Shown one piece after another: positions 7,802-17,592 of a stretch of DNA of 47,563 nucleotides; the stretch's first letter is position 1; each line of letters opens with the position of its first letter. Under the pieces are notes generated by a model. That model worked only from the letters and a program-made list of their open reading frames with translations, was not told the DNA's origin and did not search any database. This DNA is from Chitinophagales bacterium (GTDB lineage Bacteria; Bacteroidota; Bacteroidia; Chitinophagales; JADIYW01). Made by a program: the position numbers and the translations under genes. Where the stretch lies: positions 1-47,563 of the forward strand of contig JAMLHH010000022.1 in NCBI GenBank assembly GCA_023957215.1, written 5' to 3'.

Positions 7802-10800
7802 TCAACAGTTTAGCCTTTTGTAAACGAAAGCGGATAAAGATAGAGTCCCAATTATTAATACGATACATAAGCAAGGTAGCAACGGATTGTGTATATCTAT
7901 CGTCTCAGTTTGCCCCATCAAAACCAAGCCTGCCCAATACGAAGGAGCTAATAATCGTCCGTCATTTTTACGCAAGTATTCTAATTTCGCCATTCTCAAA
8001 GCTTCATCATCCGGCAGACCTTTTTGTAAAAATTCAAGAAACTTCTCTGTGATTTCAGCACTGCTTTTTTCATCTATCTTCCACAGAGCGGTCAAAATGT
8101 TTTTACTTCCGGCATAATTAAATGCGTGCGCGAGAGATATCAAACCTTCACCATCAAAATTTCCGGGTCTGCCTGATTCGCATGCCGTCAATATCATCAG
8201 ATTTGACTGTAAATCAGCATTGTAGATAGCATTCAAAGACAGAAAGTTTTCATTTGTACTATCTTTTGCAAAATACAGACCGGATTGTTCGGGGTGGATA
8301 TTATCAAATTCAGCATGCGTAGCAAGATGTATAACTTTATGGTTTCCTGCATATTTGATGAAATTATTCAAAGTAGAAGCATCCGCAGTATAAGCTTCTC
8401 CATGAAACTTTTTTTGTACTTTCTTTGCAAGTTCTTGACTAAAGGGTTGAGGTAAGAGTTTTAAATATTTTTCATCAATATCAAAAGTATCTTTATAATC
8501 TCTCAGATATTTCTTTTTCATTTTATCAGAAAATCCGGGGGCATATACAATATAGTTTTCTTTAAATGTTTGAGACTTTGTCTTGTCATTCAACATAAAA
8601 ACACTATAATGGGTAGAAAAGGTATATCGGGAAAGCAGGCTTTTTTGCACCAGCTCTTTCCATCTCTTAATAGGAGCAAAAGGCAACATATCCATACTCA
8701 GGTGATACAAAATACCATCAGGAATGACCATCACCTTTTTTGTTGAAATCTCATTTTCAAAAGGTTGCCAAAGCTGTCGGTACAATTGATATAAAGTATC
8801 AAGTTGTTCTTGTTCACCAAGCGTATTCCCTACAATAGAATTTATTTTTGTATTCAAATTTTCCGTAGAGAGTGAGAAAGCTTTTATTTCTTTTTTATTC
8901 ATCAAGACGGCTATCCATGCGGTATCTAATTGATAATAACGTATGATACTTGTGTTTTCGGGAATCAGTTTCTGTATCGCCGGAAGTGTATAATAAAGTG
9001 TTGAATATCTCATCTTGTAATAAGTAGGATACAGGTTCTGTATATACAGCAAGTAGTCTTGCCATTTTTTATCAGCTTTCAAATATTCGTTTAAATCTTC
9101 ATCCTTAGTAAGAATTGCTTCGACAGCATTTTGCAAATTATTTTTCAACCGGTTTTCCTTTTCAATAATTTCTTTCGGAATTTTGGAAAAAGCATTGGCA
9201 TTTTCAGTATTCAGCCTATTTCTGATTTTATTGTACAAAGAACTCTCACATACATTGATAAAAGTTTCCAAATAGTTTTTTTGACCGGTTTTTCGGTACA
9301 ACTCAAAGGCTATTTGAGCATAAAAATTAATCAGACTATGATATTCTGAAACAAGAAAACGGGAATTAGAAGAAGTATTGAGCATCGTCTTCTTTTTATC
9401 TAAAATATTTACCACATCTGTCAGTGTTTGAAAGATTTTCGTTAAAAAATCTATCGACTTATTTTTTTGTAAAACATAGCTCGATTGAATATACATCAAA
9501 GTGGCTATCGGTGTAAATCTTTCAGAAATAATCGAATCTATAAGGTTGAAGTCCGATTTATCTATCTCGGTCAGATTTAACGCCAACCGGCTGTTTTTCA
9601 CCGCATCCCGATATTGACCTGCAAGCTCATATACCTGAGCCAAGTTGATATAGTATTGTATCTTTTGTATCTTATTTTCTTCATTGATAGACAATAGATA
9701 TTTTTTTATTTTATCAACAGTAGATATTGCTTCTTCCAAGTGCCGGTTAGATGCTAAAAAGAGGGCTTTATTTCTCAGAAAATCAAGATAAGTATTATCA
9801 TACGCACCTTCATAAGATTCCTCATATAATTCTTCAGCTTGCAAATATGCTTTTTCTGCCTGTGCAATTTGATGTGTATTTTGATAGACCAATGCCAGCT
9901 CATACATCGCATCCGCTTTCCAAAATGTATAGTTGTCTCCACTCTCATCAAGATGACGGAGACCTACATCTAAATATTTTTGGGCTGTCCCGTATTCTTT
10001 GATATCGTTATAATGTTGACCCAATAAAATCTCTGAGATAAAGACTCCCGGATTTTTAGTATTCCACTCTTTCTTTTTTTGACGGTATGAATACAACAAT
10101 AAACTTTCTTTTTTATGATAGTTACCTATATCACCGTAGATACATGCCAAGTTGTCTATGGCAGCATACAGATCTTCTTTAGCATTTGTTTTTTTGGTAT
10201 CACCACCTTTGGATTTTATAAATAGCTGTAAACTTTTTATCACCTCATAAGAAGTACGCAAGGCGAGCGGTATGTTTTCTTCTTCTCTATAAATACCTAT
10301 CAGGTTGCTTTTTATCAATGCAGGTCGGTAATGTGCATTTACATTATTTTGTGGCAGATATTTGAGTTCGGCCAAAGCATGTTGGAAGTAAAGTTTGGAT
10401 TCTTTATACATCAACTTATGCCAATAGACCATCCCCACACTATTATAAGTCAGGTATAAATCTTCGTGGGTGGTAGAAGGATTGTGAAGTTTAATTTCCA
10501 ATGCTTTGAGGTAATGCTTTTCGGCAAGATGTATATCAGCCATCTTATAAGCGATCACTCCCAAATCATATTCTAACTTTGCAGTATAAAACTCTTTTTG
10601 TTTATCCAATTTGGGACATAGTTGTAGAGCTTTATCCGATAAAAGATATGCCTTTTTTAGTTCATAAATACTTTCAAGAAAAGATGAAACACTTCTATAC
10701 ATTTCTATCATCTGTAAAGTTGTAGGTTTTAATTCAGACAGACGATTGGTAAATTCGTCCATCTGTCTTACAGCTTCTCTCTGATTTGTTTTTTTTAAAG

Positions 10801-11020
10801 TAATTTCCGCTTTAAGTGGAATCACAGAAATCAAAGAATCAATGTTTTTCTCTTTCAAATAAAAAGTGATATAAATATCCATGAGGTGGACCGCTGCTTC
10901 TATTTTACCGTCATTTAGTGCCTGTTTGATTTCTATTCTTTGGACAAAAAAGCTATGTATTTGAGCCTGTCCGGGCATCAAAAAAATAAAGGGAATGAGT
11001 ACAAAGTAAAAATACTTCAT
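7802..11020 (-). CDS. Exported TPR-CHAT caspase-like protease with C-terminal membrane anchor
   Basis: This 1072-residue protein has an N-terminal signal peptide (FYFVLIPFIFLMPGQAQ). Helical tetratricopeptide-type repeats follow over about residues 120-560 (for example AEKHYLKALEIKL, AQKYLDVGLRHL, AEKAYLQAEELYEE), then a helical linker. A CHAT domain occupies about 730-1040. The expected caspase-fold dyad is present: His902 in 'HLATHAEF' and Cys947 in 'LTACESG', followed by the characteristic 'GEGLISLAHAFNYAG' and 'SYWAGLVLMG'. A last hydrophobic segment (about 1046-1066) could anchor it in the inner membrane. CHAT proteins are cysteine peptidases or scaffolds of the caspase/separase clan, and the TPRs usually bind a partner or substrate. 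The export signal would place the enzyme in the periplasm. Neighbours are T9SS surface proteins; no gasdermin, Cas or NTPase gene that would suggest a known immunity system is nearby. Confidence 0.9.
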   Translation of the reverse strand: MKYFYFVLIPFIFLMPGQAQIHSFFVQRIEIKQALNDGKIEAAVHLMDIYITFYLKEKNIDSLISVIPLKAEITLKKTNQREAVRQMDEFTNRLSELKPTTLQMIEMYRSVSSFLESIYELKKAYLLSDKALQLCPKLDKQKEFYTAKLEYDLGVIAYKMADIHLAEKHYLKALEIKLHNPSTTHEDLYLTYNSVGMVYWHKLMYKESKLYFQHALAELKYLPQNNVNAHYRPALIKSNLIGIYREEENIPLALRTSYEVIKSLQLFIKSKGGDTKKTNAKEDLYAAIDNLACIYGDIGNYHKKESLLLYSYRQKKKEWNTKNPGVFISEILLGQHYNDIKEYGTAQKYLDVGLRHLDESGDNYTFWKADAMYELALVYQNTHQIAQAEKAYLQAEELYEESYEGAYDNTYLDFLRNKALFLASNRHLEEAISTVDKIKKYLLSINEENKIQKIQYYINLAQVYELAGQYRDAVKNSRLALNLTEIDKSDFNLIDSIISERFTPIATLMYIQSSYVLQKNKSIDFLTKIFQTLTDVVNILDKKKTMLNTSSNSRFLVSEYHSLINFYAQIAFELYRKTGQKNYLETFINVCESSLYNKIRNRLNTENANAFSKIPKEIIEKENRLKNNLQNAVEAILTKDEDLNEYLKADKKWQDYLLYIQNLYPTYYKMRYSTLYYTLPAIQKLIPENTSIIRYYQLDTAWIAVLMNKKEIKAFSLSTENLNTKINSIVGNTLGEQEQLDTLYQLYRQLWQPFENEISTKKVMVIPDGILYHLSMDMLPFAPIKRWKELVQKSLLSRYTFSTHYSVFMLNDKTKSQTFKENYIVYAPGFSDKMKKKYLRDYKDTFDIDEKYLKLLPQPFSQELAKKVQKKFHGEAYTADASTLNNFIKYAGNHKVIHLATHAEFDNIHPEQSGLYFAKDSTNENFLSLNAIYNADLQSNLMILTACESGRPGNFDGEGLISLAHAFNYAGSKNILTALWKIDEKSSAEITEKFLEFLQKGLPDDEALRMAKLEYLRKNDGRLLAPSYWAGLVLMGQTETIDIHNPLLPCLCIVLIIGTLSLSAFVYKRLNC

Positions 11021-11181
11021 AACATTAAATTAAAGAGAGAAATTGATAATTTTCGTTAATTCTAAATTTATTGTCTTCTTCAAAATGATTTTTATCAAAA
11101 TAGTGGATAGAAAGCGCTCATAAAACAAGGAGAGCAATAAATTTCACCTTATATTTAACTTGTGTTGAGCCGACTTTTCAA

Positions 11182-14100
11182 ATGCTAAAAAACAATATAG
11201 ACAATCTTGTAGGGACGAAAACTAAATCTTCGTATAAAATAAATGCTTTTGTTTTACTCATCTTTCTATATTTTTGTAGCAGCTTCGCATTTTCACAAAC
11301 GACTTTGGATTTTGACCTATCAAAAACGGAAGGTTGCGCTCCTTTCACTTTGAAGATAACCAACACTTCCAATATCGACTATACAAAAGCTATCATTAGT
11401 TGGGATCTTGGCAATGGAAATACCTCCACCTTGCCCAAAGATGTAAAAGCGATATACAACTTGCCGGGTACTTATAAAATTACTTTAACAGTAGAACAAG
11501 ACGGAGTCAAATCTACCGTATCCAAATCCATTCAGGCTTATGAAGCTCCCAAAGTTGACTTTGAAGCAGATGTCAAGTCAGGTTGTATTCCTTTATCGGT
11601 CAATTTTAAAGATTTATCCACTTCTCAAAATACCATTATTCAGTGGCTATGGAATTTTGGAGATGGTATGGGCAGTATAGATAGAAATCCTCATACCGTT
11701 TACAAATCTAATTCTGTCAATAATGTAACCCTATTTGCGATAGACAATAAAGGATGTACTGCTTTAAAAGTAAAAGATAATTATATTGTTTCCACCGACA
11801 AACCGGTAATAGACATCAATTATTCAGATACCAAAGCTTGTGCTTTACCAATAGATGTAAAATTTTCGGGTGTCTTTGCAAGTAATAATGTCAATACGCT
11901 TTGGGACTTTGGAAACGGAAAAACAAGTAACGTTAAATCACCGACTTTCAATTACGATAAAGTCGGCAAATATACAGTCAGCCTCACGGCAGAAAATGAA
12001 TATTCATGTAAAAATACGATTACCAAAGATATTGAAATAGAAGCCGATCATTTTGTGGATATCCAATCTAATTCCATTTCGGGATGTGTACCTTTCAACT
12101 ATACTTTTGACATCAACTCCGATTTGGTTTTAACAAGTTATCAATGGGCTATCGGTACATACACAAGCAATGAAAAAAGTGGCAAATATATATTTACCCA
12201 ACCCGGTGAATACACGGTAAAACTTCACGCAGTAGGTGTCAACGGCTGTCAAATAAATCAGACTCAGAAAGTACAAGTATTTGAAAAACCCAATGCCGGC
12301 TTTACTTATGATAAAGAAGGGGCCTGTCTCCCACCCGTCAATATAAACTTTAAGTCCGAGAGCAAAGGCACTATCATCCATGATTGGAGTTTTGGCAATA
12401 AAATACCCAATTCCAATTCGGAAAATCCTTCCATACTTTTGACAGAAAAAGGCATTTACAAAGTAAGACATATAGTAACCAACGAGTATGGGTGTAAGGA
12501 CACGTTACAAATAGATACTGCCATCATCGTGGGTTCGCCTATCGTCAATATTATCGCAAGCAAAAACGGCGGCTGCGCACCCTATACAACAGAATTATCA
12601 CTCTATAAAAAAGGAGTCGGTGACATTACAGATATAGACTGGACTTTCCCTGACGGCAGCCAATATCACGGGCTTAATCCACCTGACTTTCGTGTAGTAG
12701 ATAAAGGAGTAGGATATATAAATGCACACATAGAGTTTGATGGGGCTTGTCCATCAGTAGATATTTTTACAGAGATAAAAGCCGGTGAACTCAAAAAGTT
12801 TGACACTCAATTTAATCCCAATGAAGTTTGTGTCCAAGATGGTGTTTCCGGCAAAATAATCAATCCTCAAAATGATACAAAATATACTTGGTACTTTGGA
12901 GATGGTGGAAAAATGCAAGGCGAAAATGTATCATATCAATACGAGGACATTGGCGTTTTTACAGTGTATGTAGTACCCGATAATAATGGATGCAAAGATT
13001 CCATCAATATTACAAATGTAAAGGTCAACGAACCCAAGGCTATATTTTCTTCAAAAAAAGGATGTGATAGCAAAGAATTTCAATTTAACAACAGATCAAT
13101 AGGAAGTACTAATTCTACTTGGGATTTCGGAGATGGAGCCACTCTAAACTCTAACGATGCAAGTATCACTCATACGTATGACAAAACAGGTACCTATAAA
13201 GTAAAACTATATGTCGAAAATAGTATAACTCATTGTAAAGATTCTGTCAGTCAAACTATAGAAATCACTGAGACCACTCCACCTATCACCATGAAAAAAC
13301 AAAATGTCTGCACACCATTTTTATTACAACTTCAACTTTCACCCGATATATATTCCAAAGCTAATTGGGATTTAGGAAATAATATAGTGGATGGTTTGGC
13401 GATAGAACAACAATACAACGACCCCGGAGTATATACTATTTCTTTGACTGCTACAAAAAAGGATGGCTGTATAGAAACTTACCTATTTGAAAAAGTTTTA
13501 AACGTAACTTCAGTCATTGCCGATTTTGATTTCACTCCCGTTGGCGGTTGTGCACCTATACAAGTGCAGTTTAATGATAGCTCTACAGCACAAGCTTCAA
13601 CGATAAAGTCTATGGCTTGGGATTTGGGAGGTATGATGACAACAGATGAAAAGAACCCTAGTTACACTTTTCTTCAAAATAAAGATGCCAAAATAGTTTT
13701 GACTGTTACCAATAACTTTAACTGTGTGGATAGCATGGTCAAAACGATTCCCATTTTTCAGCCCAAAGCACATTTTATCACCAAATTCAATACAATTTGT
13801 ACCGACACGGAAATGGATTTTATCGATTCCTCCAAAGCAGTGGCACCCACTTATTATTGGGAATTTAGCGATGGAGATACCAGCACAAAACAACATCCCA
13901 AGAAAGTTTTTAATCAAGAGGGAAACTATTCGGTAAAGTTGACCGTCACCGATGCAAACAATTGTAAAGATTCTGTGGAAGCTTCATCTTATATAAAAGT
14001 GGAAAATATACATTATGATTTCGATGCAGCTCCAAGATTCAAATCTTGTCCACCATTGACGACTAATTTTGAAGTTATCCCTAAAAATATCGAATACAAC

Positions 14101-15771
14101 AATCTGCAATGGGATTTCGGAGATTTCAATAAGAGCTTAGATACCAATAAGACACCTGTCAATATTTATTCAAAATCGGGTATTTTTGATGTCGCATTGT
14201 ATTTGGAAGATTATAGAGGTTGTAAAGATACCATCGTAAAAAATGAGTTTGTAACTGTCAAAGGTCCGAGAGGTGATTTTAATTTTTCACCACAAAGTGG
14301 TTGCTATCCGCTTGATGTCACTTTCACTCCCGAAGTATATGAAACTTATTACATTTCGTGGGATTTTGGAGATGGGACTGTTATTATTGATACAAATGTG
14401 AATAAAGAATTTGAATATATTTATACTCAGCCGACCTTGGCAATACCCAAAGTACTAATAGAAGACAAGGATGGTTGCAAAGTTCAAATCCAAAACGATT
14501 CCGTAAAAATTTATGGAACAGATGTAGAGCTACTCTCCAATAAAGTAGGATTATGCGACCAAGATGAAATTACTTTTGCCGATATATCTACATACAATCC
14601 GATAGATCACATTATTTCAAGGCAATGGAAATTTGACAATGATATCGTCAGCACAGATTCTGCTTTCACACAAACTTTTACAGTCGATAAAAATGATACC
14701 ATCACTACTTATTTATCAATCAAATCTGCACATGGATGTGAGGATATAGACAGTGCTCAATTTATCGTTTACAAGCCACCTACACTCATCCGACCTCCGC
14801 AATATACGATTTGTAAATACGATAGTATCATCCTCAATGTACAAGGTGCTGAGCATATAGAATGGTCTTCCCCAAGATACGCATTATCACCTGATGAAAG
14901 TCACCCTAAGGTAGCCCCCTTAGTGGATACTTGGTTCAAGATATTAGCATACGATACCATTGCTTGCAGCTCGGAAGATTCTCTTTTGGTAAAAGTGGTA
15001 GATATCTTTTCCGCTCATGCAGCACCCGATACGGTTATTTGTGAAGGAGGCAGTGTGCTATTAAGGTCTAATGTTTCGGAAATTAATTCCGGCGAATTTA
15101 TTTACAACTGGTATCTCAACAACAAAGTAGTCAGTAAGGCTGACAGTTTTTGGGTGACACCTACCCAAAGCGGAACTTATATTTTAAATGTACAAAATGG
15201 TGCATGTAAAGAAAGAAATTTACCTGTATTTATCGAGGTATCATCTTTACCGGATATCTATGTCTATCAAGATACGGTCATAGCCAAAGGGCAAAGTGTA
15301 ACAATCAGCGCAAGTTCCAATCAAAATTTGTATTATACATGGACACCCGATTATAATATTTCATGTACAAATTGTCCAAGTCCTACTGTTTTCCCATACC
15401 TGCCTACGGAATACAAGGTCATAGGAATCAACCAGTATGGATGTATGGCTGAAAGAGAAGTGATGATAGATGTTTTAGATTTGTGTTCATCATCCGAGAT
15501 TAAAATTCCAAATGTCTTTACACCAAACAATGACGGACTAAATGATACTTTCAGACCGGTTTTTGATAGCGACTATGTCAAATTTAAGCACCTCAGAATC
15601 TATAATAGATTTGGAGAAATGATTTTCGAGACAGAAAATCCAAAAACAGCTTGGGATGGCACTTACAACAATACTTATGTCAACACCGGCGTGTATGTGT
15701 ATTACCTTGAATATGATTGTTATGACGGCAATTCCAATATGCTAAAAGGGAATGTCACTTTATTGAGATAA
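11182..15771 (+). CDS. Giant PKD-repeat surface protein with T9SS type B sorting domain
   Basis: This 1529-residue protein has an N-terminal signal (INAFVLLIFLYFCSSFAFSQ) after an unusually long 20-residue basic leader; no later Met offers a better start. I count about 14 PKD-like units, each with a core such as WDFGDG, WNFGDG, WDLGNG or WEFSDG, preceded by 'GC-x-P' and followed by 'Y-x-x-x-G-x-Y-x-V-x-L'. They extend to about residue 1200. Two further beta-sandwich units precede the type B tail: 'IPNVFTPNNDGLNDTF', 'LRIYNRFGEMIFE', 'AWDGTYNNTYVNTGVYVYYLEY'. Type B tails direct export by the type IX system and are typical of long gliding or adhesion proteins such as SprB-like proteins. Two conserved Cys per repeat probably make disulfides. 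It is divergent from the CHAT gene and may share regulation with it. An adhesin role is inference. Confidence 0.92.
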   Translation: MLKNNIDNLVGTKTKSSYKINAFVLLIFLYFCSSFAFSQTTLDFDLSKTEGCAPFTLKITNTSNIDYTKAIISWDLGNGNTSTLPKDVKAIYNLPGTYKITLTVEQDGVKSTVSKSIQAYEAPKVDFEADVKSGCIPLSVNFKDLSTSQNTIIQWLWNFGDGMGSIDRNPHTVYKSNSVNNVTLFAIDNKGCTALKVKDNYIVSTDKPVIDINYSDTKACALPIDVKFSGVFASNNVNTLWDFGNGKTSNVKSPTFNYDKVGKYTVSLTAENEYSCKNTITKDIEIEADHFVDIQSNSISGCVPFNYTFDINSDLVLTSYQWAIGTYTSNEKSGKYIFTQPGEYTVKLHAVGVNGCQINQTQKVQVFEKPNAGFTYDKEGACLPPVNINFKSESKGTIIHDWSFGNKIPNSNSENPSILLTEKGIYKVRHIVTNEYGCKDTLQIDTAIIVGSPIVNIIASKNGGCAPYTTELSLYKKGVGDITDIDWTFPDGSQYHGLNPPDFRVVDKGVGYINAHIEFDGACPSVDIFTEIKAGELKKFDTQFNPNEVCVQDGVSGKIINPQNDTKYTWYFGDGGKMQGENVSYQYEDIGVFTVYVVPDNNGCKDSINITNVKVNEPKAIFSSKKGCDSKEFQFNNRSIGSTNSTWDFGDGATLNSNDASITHTYDKTGTYKVKLYVENSITHCKDSVSQTIEITETTPPITMKKQNVCTPFLLQLQLSPDIYSKANWDLGNNIVDGLAIEQQYNDPGVYTISLTATKKDGCIETYLFEKVLNVTSVIADFDFTPVGGCAPIQVQFNDSSTAQASTIKSMAWDLGGMMTTDEKNPSYTFLQNKDAKIVLTVTNNFNCVDSMVKTIPIFQPKAHFITKFNTICTDTEMDFIDSSKAVAPTYYWEFSDGDTSTKQHPKKVFNQEGNYSVKLTVTDANNCKDSVEASSYIKVENIHYDFDAAPRFKSCPPLTTNFEVIPKNIEYNNLQWDFGDFNKSLDTNKTPVNIYSKSGIFDVALYLEDYRGCKDTIVKNEFVTVKGPRGDFNFSPQSGCYPLDVTFTPEVYETYYISWDFGDGTVIIDTNVNKEFEYIYTQPTLAIPKVLIEDKDGCKVQIQNDSVKIYGTDVELLSNKVGLCDQDEITFADISTYNPIDHIISRQWKFDNDIVSTDSAFTQTFTVDKNDTITTYLSIKSAHGCEDIDSAQFIVYKPPTLIRPPQYTICKYDSIILNVQGAEHIEWSSPRYALSPDESHPKVAPLVDTWFKILAYDTIACSSEDSLLVKVVDIFSAHAAPDTVICEGGSVLLRSNVSEINSGEFIYNWYLNNKVVSKADSFWVTPTQSGTYILNVQNGACKERNLPVFIEVSSLPDIYVYQDTVIAKGQSVTISASSNQNLYYTWTPDYNISCTNCPSPTVFPYLPTEYKVIGINQYGCMAEREVMIDVLDLCSSSEIKIPNVFTPNNDGLNDTFRPVFDSDYVKFKHLRIYNRFGEMIFETENPKTAWDGTYNNTYVNTGVYVYYLEYDCYDGNSNMLKGNVTLLR

Positions 15772-15847
15772 TTTTAACCTCAAAAATCATCTTGGATATA
15801 TCTTTTCCACCATTTGTTAAACCCTTCTAAAAATCCTAAAATATTCA

Positions 15848-15875
15848 TTGGGTCAATTTAAAAACTCTATTTTTG
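15848..15875 (+). promoter_or_regulatory. Candidate promoter of the histidine kinase operon
   Basis: TTG at 15848-15850, a 17-base spacer and TATTTTTG at 15868-15875 fit the Bacteroidota -33/-7 pattern (TTTG ... TAnnTTTG), though the spacer is a little short. A start site near 15882 would leave a short leader before ATG 15895. Confidence 0.4.
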
Positions 15876-15894
15876 AAACTACTTCATTCAACAA

Positions 15895-17592
15895 ATGACC
15901 GTCCGATTTGAATATAGAAAGCTCATTCAATATACCTTGGTATTTTGCACAATACTGATTCAAATCATCATTTTAATCTTTTTCTACAATGAATATTTCA
16001 ATGAAAATAAACTCTCGGAAATTACACAACAGATAGAAAAAATACATAAGATTAGTACTCTCACCAATGAATCAAGGGTAGAGCTTTTACACGCCCACCA
16101 CTATCTAAATGAATATCTGACACAAGGAAAAAAGTCTTCATTGGATGATTATTTTGGCTCTTTAAAGAATGTCATCAGTAAAATGGATAGTACAAAAATT
16201 TACGAGCATACACTTTCATCAGCATATTTACCTTTAGACAGCCCGAATCGACAAGATGAATTGATTTATCTGGAAAAATTGATAGACTCCGTTTACAAAT
16301 TTTCACCTCAATTAAAGATAGATAAAAACTTAATACAAATAAAAGATTTTCATATAGATGAAATCTATCCACAAGTCGATACAGATGAAAAATATATAGG
16401 AGACAGTCTTCCAAAAAAGAATTTCTTTTCAAGATTAAAAGATGCTTTCAAAGGAAATACCAATGTAAAGACAGATACTGTTTACATTACTACAACATAT
16501 AATAACACGATGGACACATCGAAAATAAAAAGTGAGATAGACAGCACGATGACCGAAGTAAAAGAGCACTATACCCAAGAGCTTATCAAATATCAAAACA
16601 AAGTCAAATCTATCCAGTCCAATAGTCAAAAGGTGTATGATGTCTATAATCATTTAATTTTATTGAGCAACGACTTGATAGATGTCTATAATCTCACCAG
16701 CAATGATTTGAGCAATAAATTAGAACAGCAATACAATGAGCAATATTCGACTATCAATAAAATCAGGCGTTATACCGTCTTTGGTTTGATGGTATTGCTT
16801 TTTATTGTACTCATCATTATGGCATATTTCACCAAGTTATCTTTTATCTATGAAAGTCAACTAAAAGAAGCCAATGACATGGTGCAAAAAAACTTAAAGT
16901 TTAAAAACAGGATTCTGGGTATGCTCAGCCACGAAATTCGTTCGCCACTCAAAATTGTCAACCTATTTTTAAATAAGATTCAGAAAAACACCACTAACAT
17001 TAAGATCATTGATAGTCTAAAATCCATACGGTTTACAAATGATTCTCTACTCATACAGACCAGGCAGATTTTGGATTACACCAAAAATCAGGAAAAACAA
17101 ATCACATTACATCCCACTCAATTCAATCTCAGAGATGAGATTGTAGCCATACTCGGTATTTTCAAGCCCTATATCGAATCTGTCGACAATCAACTTTTGG
17201 TTCGTAATGATATTCCAACTGAAACTATTGTTCTTGCTGACAAAGGTAAAATCCATCAAATATTTATCAACCTTTTAGGCAATGCCAATAAATTTACACA
17301 AAACGGGAATATTGCTATCAATCTATTTACAGACAAACTCAATGATTCAGAAATACGCTTCTCGGTAAATATATCTGATACCGGAATCGGAATTCCCGAA
17401 AACGATTTGCAAAAGATTTTTGCACCCTATTACAGAGGTGTTCTTTCAGAAGATGTAGAAAATTTGGGAGCGGGCTTAGGACTCAACTTGTGTAAAGAAA
17501 TCATAGAACTTTTAGCAGGAAATATTTCTATTAAGAGTACATTAGGTAAAGGAACCAGTATAGATTTTGATATTAAATTAGCAACAGCGTGA
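15895..17592 (+). CDS. Membrane sensor histidine kinase (HisKA type)
   Basis: The protein has 565 residues. One membrane segment lies at about 12-34. A large extracytoplasmic region (about 35-293) is predicted helical and rich in Lys, Asp and Ser with long coiled-coil-like stretches. A second membrane segment follows at about 296-320. The cytoplasmic kinase has the H box 'MLSHEIRSPLK' with phospho-acceptor His346, an N box 'IFINLLGNANKFTQ', a G1 box 'DTGIGIPENDLQKIF' and a G2 box 'GAGLGLNLCKEII', so it looks catalytically complete. Its stop codon overlaps the start of the following response regulator by four bases (GTGA), so the pair is translationally coupled and the regulator is its likely partner. 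The signal sensed is unknown; the sensor region matches no domain I know. Confidence 0.92.
   Translation: MTVRFEYRKLIQYTLVFCTILIQIIILIFFYNEYFNENKLSEITQQIEKIHKISTLTNESRVELLHAHHYLNEYLTQGKKSSLDDYFGSLKNVISKMDSTKIYEHTLSSAYLPLDSPNRQDELIYLEKLIDSVYKFSPQLKIDKNLIQIKDFHIDEIYPQVDTDEKYIGDSLPKKNFFSRLKDAFKGNTNVKTDTVYITTTYNNTMDTSKIKSEIDSTMTEVKEHYTQELIKYQNKVKSIQSNSQKVYDVYNHLILLSNDLIDVYNLTSNDLSNKLEQQYNEQYSTINKIRRYTVFGLMVLLFIVLIIMAYFTKLSFIYESQLKEANDMVQKNLKFKNRILGMLSHEIRSPLKIVNLFLNKIQKNTTNIKIIDSLKSIRFTNDSLLIQTRQILDYTKNQEKQITLHPTQFNLRDEIVAILGIFKPYIESVDNQLLVRNDIPTETIVLADKGKIHQIFINLLGNANKFTQNGNIAINLFTDKLNDSEIRFSVNISDTGIGIPENDLQKIFAPYYRGVLSEDVENLGAGLGLNLCKEIIELLAGNISIKSTLGKGTSIDFDIKLATA

Noticed and set aside
7802..11020. 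CHAT protein as part of a Craspase-like or gasdermin immune system
   Set aside because: No Cas, gasdermin or NTPase gene is nearby, and the protein carries an export signal.
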